A stretch of 36,654 bases of DNA from Frankiaceae bacterium (GTDB taxonomy: Bacteria; Actinomycetota; Actinomycetes; JAFAQI01), in assembly GCA_019239875.1 (NCBI GenBank), contig JAFAZI010000097.1, forward strand, positions 1 through 36,654. The letters are read 5' to 3'. Both the position numbers and the translations under genes were made by a program. Shown piece after piece: positions 19,167 through 27,606 of this stretch (within the stretch, counting starts at the first letter, position 1; every line of letters begins with the position of its first letter). The notes under the pieces are model-generated. The model did no database searches and was not told the DNA's origin. It saw only the letters and a list, made by a program, of their open reading frames with translations.

Positions 19167-21767
19167 TCAGGTTACGGAAGCGGTCCGCGCCGGGTCAAAC
19201 GGCGAATCCGCACCCGCTTCATCCGCCGCAGGCGCCGGATCGCTGTCCTTGGTCGCGGTTTCAGTGCTCTTGGTCGTCGTACGCCGCCGCTTCGGCTTCT
19301 CGGCCGGCGGTGCAGCGTCGGCGGCCTTGTCCTCGGCCGCGGGCGCAGGGGCGTCCTCGGCCGGCTTGTCACCCTCAGCCGACTCAGCCGCAGCCGGCAC
19401 GACCGCTGCCGTCGGCTCCGTGTCTGCTGTCGACTCGGTGTCCGCCGTGGGCTCAGCGTCTGCCGCCGACTCCGTGTCCGGCTGCGGCGGCTTCGCGGTG
19501 GCCGCGATCGCCGTCGGCTTGGGGGCGCGCACCTTCTTCGGGGGGCGCCTCGCGCTGACCGGATCGATCTCGAGGATCACCCCGCTGCCGTTGCACTCGG
19601 GGCAGGTGTGGCTGAACGATTCGAGCAGACCCTCACCGACGCGCTTGCGAGTCATCTGCACGAGGCCAAGCGAGGTGACCTCGGCCACCTGGTGCCGCGT
19701 CCGGTCGCGACCGAGACATTCGAGCAGCCGACGGAGCACGAGATCACGGTTGCTCTCGAGGACCATGTCGATGAAGTCGATGACGATGATGCCGCCGAGG
19801 TCGCGGAGCCGGAGCTGCCGCACGATCTCCTCCGCCGCCTCGAGGTTGTTCTTCGTGACGGTTTCCTCGAGGTTGCCGCCCTTACCGGTGAACTTGCCGG
19901 TGTTGACGTCGACGACAACCATCGCCTCGGTGCGGTCGATCACCAGGTAGCCGCCGCTCGGCAGCCAGACCTTGCGGTCAAGCGCCTTCGCGAGCTGCTC
20001 GTCGACCCGGTAGGCCTCGAAGACGTCCTCGGGCCCGGACCACTTCTTGGTCCGCTCGGCCAGGTCGGGAGCGACCCAGCCGACGTAGTTCTCGATCGTG
20101 TCCCACTCGTCGTCACCCTGCACCACCAGCGAGGTGAAGTCCTCGTTGAAGATGTCGCGGATCACGCGGATGACGAGGTCGGGCTCGCTGTAGATCAGGC
20201 TCGGCGCCGAGGCGGTCTTCGACTTCGCGTCGATGACCTCCCACTGCGCCTTCAGCCGGCTCAGGTCCTTCTCGAGAGCCTCTTCGGTTGCGCCTTCGGC
20301 AGCGGTGCGGATGATCACGCCGGCATCGTCGGGGGTGAGCCGCTTGAGGATGCCCTTCAACCGGGAGCGCTCGGTGTCGGGCAGCTTGCGACTGATCCCG
20401 GACAGCCGGCCGTCCGGCACGTAGACCATGTAGCGGCCGGGGAGGCTGACCTGGCTGGTGAGCCGGCCGCCCTTGTGGCCGATCGGGTCCTTCGTGACCT
20501 GAACGAGGACGGACTGGCCCGACTTCAGCGCCTGCTCGATGCGCGGCGGCTTTCCTTCCAGCGCGCTGGCGTCGTAGTTGACCTCGCCGGCGTACAGCAC
20601 TGCGTTGCGGCCGCGGCCGATGTCGACGAACGCCGCCTCCATGCTCGGCAGGACGTTCTGGACCTTGCCGAGATAGACGTTGCCGACCATCGACGCCTGG
20701 TCCTTGCGGGTGACGTAGTGCTCGACCAGCACGCCGTCCTCGAGCACCGCGATCTGCGTGCGCTCCTCGCCCTGGCGGACCACCATGACGCGGTCGACGG
20801 CTTCCCGGCGAGCCAGGAACTCGGCCTCGGTGATGATCGACGGGCGGCGGCGCTGGGTGTCGCGTCCGTCGCGGCGACGCTGCCGCTTCGCCTCGATGCG
20901 GGTCGAGCCCTTGACGCCGCGAACGCCGTCGTCGGCGGCCTGCTTGCGAGGTTCGCGGACGTGCACGACCGTGTTGGGCGGGTCGTCCGGGCCGAGCTCG
21001 GACTCACCGTCGCCCGTACCGGTACGCCGCCTGCGCCGCCTGCGCCGGCTACTCGCGCTCGTGCCGCCATCGTCTGCGGCCTCGTCGTCGGAGCCTTCGG
21101 CGGTGTCCCGGCCGGCGGCCTCATCGGGTGAACCCTCGCCATCGCTGCTGTCCGCGCCGGCGCCCTCGTCGGTGGCTGCTCCACCAGCTCCGCCGCCACG
21201 ACCACCTCGGCCACGGCGACCCCGCCGGCGGCGGCGCGGCGTGCCGTCGCCGGCCTCGCCCTCGCTGTCCCCGTCGTCCGGGCTGGTCGCTGCGGCTGCG
21301 ACGTCCTGGTCGCTGGTGTCGGACGCCGCCTCCTCAGCGGTCTCTTTCGCCGGGGTTCGCTTGCGGGGCGCCAGCTCGGCGGGTGGTGGCTGGAAGAGCA
21401 GCGCGGTCGTCGGCGCAGTCTTCTTGGCGCCGCTCTTGGTGCCGGAGTCGACCTCGGCGTCGGTGGTCGAGCTCGCCGTCTTTTTCGCGCGAGACCGCTT
21501 CGCCGGGGCCTTGGCGGCTTTCTCCGTGCCACCGGCGTCGGCCTTGGTGGGGGCGTCGTCACCGGATGTCTCGGCCTTGGCGTCGGTCGCGGCCGGCGGC
21601 GTCGATGACGCTGCGGTCGGCGCGCTCTACTCTGCGCTCGACTCCGACGGGGCCGGCGGGCCGGCGGGCCGGCTCACGGTCCGGCGGCGACTTGCGACCT
21701 TCTTGGGTGCGGCGTCCGATCCGGACGGCGCGTCGTTGGATGTGGTGGTTGGCTCGTCGTCGAGCAC
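19167..21767 (-). CDS. rne: Ribonuclease E/G, interrupted by an in-frame TAG in its N-terminal extension
   Basis: The main RNA-decay and rRNA-processing endonuclease. The GTG start at 21767 (MLDDEPTTTS...) has GAGGAGAA upstream. The frame runs to TGA 19167-19169 but has a TAG at codon 47 (21627-21629). Downstream of it the frame stays open and looks like family sequence: Ala/Lys-rich, LLFQPPP, an Arg8 run, then DDPPNTVVHVREPRK. After that come the S1 domain (GNVYLGKVQNVLPSMEAAFV), the catalytic Asp regions VVVDVNTGKF and IIVIDFIDM, and the Zn-link CPEC. If TAG terminates, the only later ATG/GTG/TTG in frame before the catalytic core is GTG 20966, giving 599 residues with the whole core. A sequencing error, a real nonsense mutation or readthrough are all possible. 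The C-terminal tail is low-complexity. Confidence 0.88.
19411..19482 (-). repeat. Four 18-bp tandem units in the rne C-terminal tail
   Basis: Four imperfect 18-bp units (19411-19428, 19429-19446, 19447-19464, 19465-19482) encode hexapeptides close to ADTE(S/P)T in the acidic, disordered tail of RNase E/G. This probably reflects in-frame repeat expansion, and copy number may vary between strains. Confidence 0.65.
21627..21629 (-). other. In-frame amber codon within rne
   Basis: Plus-strand CTA is TAG on the coding strand, in the same phase as both the GTG start at 21767 and the catalytic core. It falls between SESSAE and SAPTAASS, in a disordered segment. One base change from CAG, GAG or AAG would create it. 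Confidence 0.85.
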
Positions 21768-21781
21768 TCGTTCTCCTCGTC

Positions 21782-21820
21782 CGCTCCCGGGTTCGCCCGT
21801 AGGCGCCCCGCACGGGAGCG
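21782..21820 (-). promoter_or_regulatory. Hairpin in the rne 5' leader
   Basis: CGCTCCCG (21782-21789) pairs perfectly with CGGGAGCG (21813-21820), with a small inner CGCC/GGCG stem (21794-21797, 21802-21805). The structure ends 3 nt before the rne ribosome-binding site (21771-21778). RNase E genes elsewhere are autoregulated through 5' leader structures. That role is only a suggestion here. Confidence 0.4.
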
Positions 21821-21908
21821 AGGTGGTCGCCGTACGCCGCCTCTCAGCGACCCACGACGGAAGCCGGTGGGGGTCCGGTCGGTCTCGCGGTCGCGATCCC
21901 TGCCGGAC

Positions 21909-22703
21909 CTACGGCGACACCGCGGAGTCCGAACGACGTGAGCCATGAAGCGGGTCGGTCAGTCGTTGCGCATCCTCCGGCGACGTCGTGTCGATCAGCC
22001 CTTGCGCCAGCCGCGTCACCAATGGGGTGACGGGCGTCGTCAGTGCGCCAATCATTCGCAACGCCGTCAAGATGTCGTCGGGTCGGACAGCGGGTGTGGC
22101 GTGCTGCACGACCAAGTCCATTCTCGCACATTCGGCCGCCGGGTCGGGACCATTCGCGCTGGTCAGCGCCACGTTCGCGGTCACGAGCGCCGCCCGGACG
22201 TCCACGGTGCGGGTGCCATCCTTGGTCGCTCGCTCGACGGGGGCCGTGGTCTGTGCGAGCAGGAGATCGAGCGCTTTCTGAGCGGCCGCAACGGATACAC
22301 CCGGCAGCTCGATCGACCAACGTGAGGCCTCGATCAGCTCGGCGAGGGTCTTGGCGGGGCTGTCTGCGGCGTCCACGACGTCGACGATGTCGATGCCGGG
22401 CGGCAGCGCGGCGTCGAGCGTGTCGCGGACCTGGTCGGGGTCGGTCGCCTCGGCCAGCCCGATCTCGAGGTATTCGGCCTCCGACGCCGTACCGGTCGGC
22501 GCCGCCCCGGCGTAGGACACCTTCGGGTGGGGGCTGAACCCCGCGCTGTAGGCGATCGGGAGCCGTGCCCGACGGATCGCGCGCTCGAAGACCCGCGCGA
22601 AGTCCCGGTGACTGGTGAACCGCAGCCGACCGCGCTTGGCGTAGCGGATCCGCAGCTTCTGGACCACGGGAGGCGGCGGCGGCCCCTCCGGCTGCCGACT
22701 CAC
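21909..22703 (-). CDS. TIGR03936 / DUF2344 radical-SAM-linked protein
   Basis: The protein has 264 residues from GTG 22703, which follows a G-rich stretch that could serve as ribosome-binding site. The N-terminus RIRYAKRGRLRFTSHRDFAR and FERAIRRARLPIAYSAGFSPHPKVSYA is characteristic of DUF2344 (TIGR03936). The family always accompanies, or is fused to, the TIGR03960 radical-SAM protein, which is the next gene upstream here. Its activity is not known. The C-terminal 90 residues are less conserved. A 70-bp inverted repeat fills the gap to its partner gene. Confidence 0.9.
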   Translation of the reverse strand: MSRQPEGPPPPPVVQKLRIRYAKRGRLRFTSHRDFARVFERAIRRARLPIAYSAGFSPHPKVSYAGAAPTGTASEAEYLEIGLAEATDPDQVRDTLDAALPPGIDIVDVVDAADSPAKTLAELIEASRWSIELPGVSVAAAQKALDLLLAQTTAPVERATKDGTRTVDVRAALVTANVALTSANGPDPAAECARMDLVVQHATPAVRPDDILTALRMIGALTTPVTPLVTRLAQGLIDTTSPEDAQRLTDPLHGSRRSDSAVSP

Positions 22704-22716
22704 GCCACCCCCCAGT

Positions 22717-22786
22717 TATCGCCCAACCGTCTCGAATCGTTGGTTTCAGACCCTTCAAACCAACGATTCGAGACGGTTGGGCGATA
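22717..22786. repeat. Perfect 30-bp inverted repeat with 10-bp spacer
   Basis: Bases 22717-22746 and 22757-22786 are exact reverse complements over 30 bp, with a 10-bp spacer (CAGACCCTTC). Each arm also has CCAAC and GTTGG at its ends (22723-22727/22739-22743 and 22760-22764/22776-22780), so each arm can alternatively form its own weak hairpin. The repeat fills most of the 97-bp gap between two - strand genes, starting 14 nt after the TIGR03960 stop and ending 13 nt before the DUF2344 GTG. It could be a terminator/attenuator, an RNase III site, or a REP/MITE-like dispersed repeat. No second copy was noticed in the window. Confidence 0.95.
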
Positions 22787-22800
22787 GGTCGGGGGCGGCA

Positions 22801-24738
22801 TCAGAGGGGGGTGAGCGGCAACAACGGACGGCCGGTGGGTCCGACCTGGATCTCGGTGCCCATCGACGGGCACACGCCGCAGTCGTAACACGGCGTCCAG
22901 CGGCAGTCCTCCACCTCGCCGCCACCATCAACCGACGCGGCGATCGCCTCCTGCCAGTCCTCCCAGAGCCACTCCTTGTCCAGCCCGGAGTCCAGGTGGT
23001 CCCACGGCAGGACCTCGTTCTGCTGCCGCTCGCGGGTCGTGTACCAGTCGAGCGAGACCGGCTGCGCCTCGAAGACGTCGCGGCACGCGGCTTCCCACCG
23101 CTCGTAGGAGAAGTACTCGCTCCACCCGTCGAAGCGCTGGCCCTGCTCCCACACCCGCCGGATCACGGGAGCGACCCGGCGGTCGCCTCGTGAAAGCAGT
23201 CCTTCGATGATCGAGGGCCGGCCGTCGTGATAGCGGACGCCGATCGATCGGCCGAACTCCCGGTCGTGCGTGACGGCGCCTTTGAGCGCACGCAACCGCC
23301 GGTCGACGGTCTCGTGATCCAGCTGCGCGGCCCACTGGAACGGCGTGTGCGGCTTCGGCACGAAGCCGCCGATCGAGATCGTGCACCGGATGTCCTTGCG
23401 GCCGGCCGCCTCCCGTCCGGTCGCGATGACGCGCCGCGCCATTCCGGCGATCGCGAGGACGTCCTCGTCGGTCTCGGTCGGCAGACCGCACATGAAGTAC
23501 AGCTTCACCTGGCGCCAGCCGTTGCCGTAGGCCGTCGCGACGGTCTGGATCAGGTCGTCCTCGGTGACCATCTTGTTGATCACCTTGCGCATCCGCTCGC
23601 TGCCACCCTCGGGGGCGAAGGTCAGGCCGGTACGGCGACCGTTGCGCGACAGCTCGTTGGCCAGGGTGATGTTGAAGGCATCGACGCGGGTCGAGGGCAG
23701 CGACAGCGACACCTGCTCGCCGTCGTACCGGTCGGCGAGACCCTTTGCGATCTCGTGGATCTCGCTGTGGTCGGCGGAGGACAACGACAGCAGGCCGACC
23801 TCCTCGAACCCGGTCGCCGCGATGCCGCGTTGCACCATCTCGCCGACCGTGGTGATCGATCGCTCGCGGACCGGTCGCGTGATCATGCCCGCCTGGCAGA
23901 ACCGGCAGCCGCGGGTGCAGCCGCGAAAGATCTCGACGCTGTACCGCTCGTGCACCGTCTCGGCGAGCGGCACGAGCGGCTGCTTCGGGTACGGCCACTC
24001 GTCGAGGTCCATGACGGTGTGCTTGGTGACCCGCCACGGCACGCCGGACTGGTTCGGTACGACGCGCTGGATCCGGCCGTCCGGGAGGTAGGCCACGTCG
24101 TAGAACCGGGGCACGTACACGACACCGCTCGTCGCCAGCGCCAGCAGCAAGCCGTCCCGGCCCCCTGGCCGGCCCTCGGCCTTCCACGTGCGGACCAGGT
24201 CGGTCACGGCAAGGGCAGCCTGTTCGCCGTCGCCGACGACCGCCCCGTCGATGAACTCCGCGACCGGCTCGGGGTTGAACGCGGCGTGCCCACCCGCGAT
24301 CACTACCGGGTCGCCGTCGGCGCGTTCCGCTGCGGTGATCGGGATGTCGGCGAGATCGAGCGCGGTCAGCAGGTTCGTATAACCGAGCTCCGTCGCGAAG
24401 GAGACCCCGAAGATGTCAAAGTCCCCCACCGGGCGATGGGCGTCGACAGTGAACTGCGGGATGCCGTGCTCGCGCATCAGGGCCTCGAGGTCCGGCCACA
24501 CGCTGTAGGTGCGCTCGGCGAGCACGTCCGGCTGCTCGTTGAGCACCTCGTAGAGAATCTGAACACCCTGGTTCGGCAGCCCGACCTCGTAGGCGTCGGG
24601 ATACATCAGGGCCCATCGCACGGCCGCCGAGTCCCAGGCCTTGACCTGCGCGTGCAGCTCGCCGCCGACGTACTGAACCGGCTTGCGCACCTGCGGCAGC
24701 AACGGCTCGAGCCGGGGGAAGACGCTCTCGACGGTCAC
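22801..24738 (-). CDS. TIGR03960-family B12-binding-like radical SAM protein
   Basis: The 645-residue protein has an N-terminal cobalamin-binding-like domain (WALMYPDAYEVGLPNQGVQI, VIAGGHAAFNPEPVAEFIDG) and a radical-SAM core with CTRGCRFC (Cys274, Cys278, Cys281) ligating the [4Fe-4S] cluster. KLYFMCGLPTETDEDV is a typical SAM-domain stretch, and a C-terminal CYDCGVCPSMG may bind a second cluster. The reaction is unknown. It is conserved beside rne and its DUF2344 partner in actinobacteria. GTG 24738 has TAGCCT 8 nt upstream and no Shine-Dalgarno, suggesting a leaderless message. Confidence 0.93.
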   Translation of the reverse strand: MTVESVFPRLEPLLPQVRKPVQYVGGELHAQVKAWDSAAVRWALMYPDAYEVGLPNQGVQILYEVLNEQPDVLAERTYSVWPDLEALMREHGIPQFTVDAHRPVGDFDIFGVSFATELGYTNLLTALDLADIPITAAERADGDPVVIAGGHAAFNPEPVAEFIDGAVVGDGEQAALAVTDLVRTWKAEGRPGGRDGLLLALATSGVVYVPRFYDVAYLPDGRIQRVVPNQSGVPWRVTKHTVMDLDEWPYPKQPLVPLAETVHERYSVEIFRGCTRGCRFCQAGMITRPVRERSITTVGEMVQRGIAATGFEEVGLLSLSSADHSEIHEIAKGLADRYDGEQVSLSLPSTRVDAFNITLANELSRNGRRTGLTFAPEGGSERMRKVINKMVTEDDLIQTVATAYGNGWRQVKLYFMCGLPTETDEDVLAIAGMARRVIATGREAAGRKDIRCTISIGGFVPKPHTPFQWAAQLDHETVDRRLRALKGAVTHDREFGRSIGVRYHDGRPSIIEGLLSRGDRRVAPVIRRVWEQGQRFDGWSEYFSYERWEAACRDVFEAQPVSLDWYTTRERQQNEVLPWDHLDSGLDKEWLWEDWQEAIAASVDGGGEVEDCRWTPCYDCGVCPSMGTEIQVGPTGRPLLPLTPL

Positions 24739-24746
24739 GGCATACC

Positions 24747-24752
24747 AGGCTA
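24747..24752 (-). promoter_or_regulatory. Putative -10 box (TAGCCT) of a leaderless TIGR03960 gene
   Basis: TAGCCT on the - strand lies 8 nt before GTG 24738, in a 34-bp gap after hpnH. The same hexamer precedes nadD. No Shine-Dalgarno is visible. Confidence 0.45.
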
Positions 24753-24772
24753 CGGGGAGCCGGCCGTCCGCG

Positions 24773-25777
24773 TCAGGACGCGACCGCGGCGCGCAGGCTC
24801 TCCTTGAGCGAGCTCATCGTCGCCAGGACGGCGGTCGGCTCGTAGCCGCAGTGCGCCATGCAGTTCGCGCAGCGCTCGTCGTTGCCCCGCCCGTAAGCCT
24901 CGAAGTCGGTCGTGTCGAGGTATTCCTGCCAGGTCGCGGCGTAGCCGTCATCGAGGAGGTAGCAGGGCTTCTGCCAGCCGAGCAGGGAGTACGACGGGAT
25001 GCCCCACGGCGTGCATTCGAAGTCGCGCTTGCCCTCGAGGAAGTCGAGGAACAGCGGCGAGTGGTTGAGCCGCCACTTCTTGCGCCGGCCCTCGGCGAAC
25101 GCCTCGGCGAACAGCGCCCGGGTCTGTGAGACGCCGAGGAAGTGCTCCTGGTCGGGCGCCTTGCCGTACGCGTAGCCGGGCGAGATCTGCATGTTGTCGG
25201 CGCCGAGCTCGTCGTTGATGTAGTCGAGGACGCTGATCACGTCCGCCGGGGTGTCGGTCGAGAAGAACGTCGTGTTGGTCATGACACGGAAGCCACGCGA
25301 CTGCGCCAGCTTGATCGCGGCGACGGCCTGGTCGAACACGCCGTCCTTGCAGACCGACTCGTCGTGTCGTTCCTGCAAGCCGTCGAGGTGCACGATGAAC
25401 GAGAAGTCGCGGTGCGCGGTGAATCGGTCGATGTGCTTCGGCAGCAGCACCGCGTTGGTGCAGAGGAGCACGATCCGGCCGCGCTCGATCAGGCCGTCGA
25501 CGATCTTCTCGATCTCCGGATGCATCAGCGGCTCGCCGCCGGCGATCGACACGACCGGCGCGCCGCACTCCTCGACGGCGGCGATCGCCTGCTCGACCGG
25601 CATCCGCTGCTTCAGCAATGTGTGCGGCTGCTGGATCTTGCCGCAGCCCGCGCACTTGAGGTTGCACGCGAACAGCGGCTCGAGCTCCAGGACCAGCGGA
25701 TACTTCTCGACGCCGCGGACCTTTTGCTTCATCAGGTACGAGCCGACTTTGAGGTTCTGCCGCAGTGGCATCGCCAT
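24773..25777 (-). CDS. hpnH: Adenosyl-hopene transferase HpnH (radical SAM)
   Basis: HpnH joins a 5'-deoxyadenosyl group to diploptene, the first step of extended C35 hopanoid synthesis. The 334-residue protein has CNLKCAGC (Cys38, Cys42, Cys45), IAGGEPLMHPEI, VHLDGLQERHDESVC and the C-terminal cysteines NDERCANCMAHCGYEPTAVL, a SPASM-like end seen in HpnH. ATG 25777 is preferred (MAMPLRQNLKVG), with ATG 25771 as an alternative. A nucleosidase gene 18 nt upstream fits the next pathway step. Squalene-hopene cyclase is not in the window. Confidence 0.93.
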   Translation of the reverse strand: MAMPLRQNLKVGSYLMKQKVRGVEKYPLVLELEPLFACNLKCAGCGKIQQPHTLLKQRMPVEQAIAAVEECGAPVVSIAGGEPLMHPEIEKIVDGLIERGRIVLLCTNAVLLPKHIDRFTAHRDFSFIVHLDGLQERHDESVCKDGVFDQAVAAIKLAQSRGFRVMTNTTFFSTDTPADVISVLDYINDELGADNMQISPGYAYGKAPDQEHFLGVSQTRALFAEAFAEGRRKKWRLNHSPLFLDFLEGKRDFECTPWGIPSYSLLGWQKPCYLLDDGYAATWQEYLDTTDFEAYGRGNDERCANCMAHCGYEPTAVLATMSSLKESLRAAVAS

Positions 25778-25795
25778 CCCGCTCAGCCCCTCTCG

Positions 25796-26380
25796 TCAGG
25801 CAGCGTCCGCCGCCCACCTGCACACTATGTCCGCTGCCCGCCGCACATTCGCAAGGGCGGCGACACCGTTCTTCACGATGCTGGGCCGGAACAACGGCTC
25901 GGTGACGCTGTCGGACAGGGCTCGTACGACGATCAGCGGCCGGCCCGGCGCGAGGCGTTCAGCGAGGTAGCCGGTCTCCATGTCACATGCCAGGCCGGCG
26001 TACTTCGCGGCGAGCTCGACGCGCTCCTCACCTTCGACGATCTTCGGGACCGAGACGACGGTGCCAACGTGAGGCGTCAGGCCGGCCGCGACGAACCGGT
26101 CGGCGAGCTCCTCGCCCAGCGGGCAGTCGATCGAGAATCCCTCCGTCGTGACGATCCTGGATGCGATCACCAGATCGGGCACGCGAAGCTCAGGTGCGAG
26201 GCCACCGGCAACCCCGAGCACCGCGACGGGCCCGTCCCCCGCGAGCTCAGGGAAGTCGCGGCGCGCCTTCGCCGGTCCCATGCCGATCCGGACCAGGCGC
26301 GCCGCGCCGGCTGGCGCGCCGCGCCGTACCGCCGAGTACTCCAACCGCAACGGCGCGCAGATCACCAGCTCCGAGTTCAC
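25796..26380 (-). CDS. hpnG: Nucleoside phosphorylase-superfamily protein, probable HpnG
   Basis: This short (194-residue) phosphorylase/nucleosidase has ICAPLRLEYSAVRR, VRIGMGPAKARRD, VAVLGVAGGLAPELRVPDLVIAS and the ribose-binding CDMETGYLAERL with RALSDSVTEP, where Met-Glu and Asp match the active-site pattern of the PNP/UDP family. Directly upstream of hpnH it most likely removes adenine from adenosylhopane (HpnG). This rests on context plus family. An MTA/SAH nucleosidase-like role cannot be excluded. The start is a GTG at 26380, 28 nt after rodA, with no strong ribosome-binding site. Confidence 0.78.
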   Translation of the reverse strand: MNSELVICAPLRLEYSAVRRGAPAGAARLVRIGMGPAKARRDFPELAGDGPVAVLGVAGGLAPELRVPDLVIASRIVTTEGFSIDCPLGEELADRFVAAGLTPHVGTVVSVPKIVEGEERVELAAKYAGLACDMETGYLAERLAPGRPLIVVRALSDSVTEPLFRPSIVKNGVAALANVRRAADIVCRWAADAA

Positions 26381-26408
26381 CGCGCTGTTTCTACCGCACT
26401 CCCCCGTT

Positions 26409-27599
26409 TCAGCGCTGGGTGCGGATGTAGACGTTCTGCAGCAGGCCGATCGCGATCATGGACGCGAACATGGAGGTGCCGCCGTAGGAGACGAAGGGCA
26501 ACGGCAGGCCGGTGATGGGCATCACGCCGAGGTTCATGCCGATGTTCTCGAAGACCTGGAAGGCGAACCAGCACGCGATCCCGACGGCGACCAGCATGCC
26601 GAAGCGGTCCTCGGCGAGCCGCGCGATTCGCAGCGCCCGGTACAGCACCAATCCGGACAACAGCACGAGCAGGCCGGCCCCGACCATGCCGAGCTCCTCG
26701 CCCGCGACGGAGAACACGAAGTCGGTCTGCTGCTCCGGGACGAACTGCCCGTTGGTCTGCGTACCGTTGCCGAGGCCCTGCCCGAACAGCCCACCGTGCC
26801 CGATGGCGATCTGGGCCTGCTGCGGGTTGTAGTTGATGGTCTGTGCCGTCTTGTCGGTCGCGTTCGGATGCGTGAAGGCGGTGAACCGGTCGATCTGGTA
26901 CTGGTGCAGCAGATGAAGGTGAGCGATCAAGAAGAACGCGAGCAGCGCGACCAGCAGCATGCCGACGATCCAGCGGCCTTCGATCCCGGACAGCGCCAGC
27001 ATCCCGAACACCACGATGCCGAAGACCATGATCGATCCGACGTCCGGCTGCAGCAGGATCAGGATGATCGGGATCGCAGAGAAGGCGAAGCAGAGCAGGA
27101 TGTCCTGGCGCGTCGGCTCCGACGTGCCCTCGCGTTTCTCTGACAGCAGCATCGCGAGGCCGAGGACCACGGCGACCTTCGCGAACTCGGCAGGCTGGAT
27201 CTCGAAGCCACCGCCGAGACCGATCCACGAGTGGGCACCGTTCACGGTCTGTCCCAACGGGGACAGCACCGTGATCAGACCGAGCACCGATGCGCCGTAC
27301 AGCACCGGCGTGTACGCCCGCAGCGTCCGGTAGTCCACTGACGCGGCGAGCACCGCCAGCATGACGCCGATGATGACGTTGAGTGCGTCCTTCTTCAGGT
27401 ACGACGGACCGAGACCCTGCGGCTTCGTGGCCGCCCACACCAGGGCCAGCCCCATGACGCAGAGCACCGCGACAGCGCCGAGCAGGACCCAGTCGAGCTG
27501 GCGTAGGAAGCCTTCGCGGTCGAGGGCTCGCGACGCCAGCGACTCGGGTCTGCGCCGCGGGATCGGTGATGACCGCGCGGTCTCCGACCATTCGCTCAC
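26409..27599 (-). CDS. rodA: Rod-shape peptidoglycan polymerase RodA (SEDS family)
   Basis: RodA polymerises lipid II glycan strands during elongation together with the class B PBP encoded just upstream. The protein is 396 residues from GTG 27599, 7 nt after the PBP stop. The longer open frame lies inside the PBP gene and is not used. It shows about ten membrane segments and the SEDS signatures WIGLGGGFEIQPAEFAKVAV, ILLQPDVGS (catalytic-site Asp), FVFSVAGEELGMVG, NIGMNLGVMPITGLPLPF and VSYGGTSM. Spacing and strand place it in the mreBCD-mrdA-rodA operon. Confidence 0.95.
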   Translation of the reverse strand: MSEWSETARSSPIPRRRPESLASRALDREGFLRQLDWVLLGAVAVLCVMGLALVWAATKPQGLGPSYLKKDALNVIIGVMLAVLAASVDYRTLRAYTPVLYGASVLGLITVLSPLGQTVNGAHSWIGLGGGFEIQPAEFAKVAVVLGLAMLLSEKREGTSEPTRQDILLCFAFSAIPIILILLQPDVGSIMVFGIVVFGMLALSGIEGRWIVGMLLVALLAFFLIAHLHLLHQYQIDRFTAFTHPNATDKTAQTINYNPQQAQIAIGHGGLFGQGLGNGTQTNGQFVPEQQTDFVFSVAGEELGMVGAGLLVLLSGLVLYRALRIARLAEDRFGMLVAVGIACWFAFQVFENIGMNLGVMPITGLPLPFVSYGGTSMFASMIAIGLLQNVYIRTQR

Positions 27600-27606
27600 G
27601 ACGGCG

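Noticed and set aside
19020-21131. 703-codon + strand open frame opposite rne
   Set aside because: It has no recognisable domains, a skewed composition, and lies opposite the conserved RNase E/G sequence.
23227-24807. 526-codon + strand frame opposite the TIGR03960 gene
   Set aside because: It mirrors the radical-SAM gene and has no domain or ribosome-binding site.
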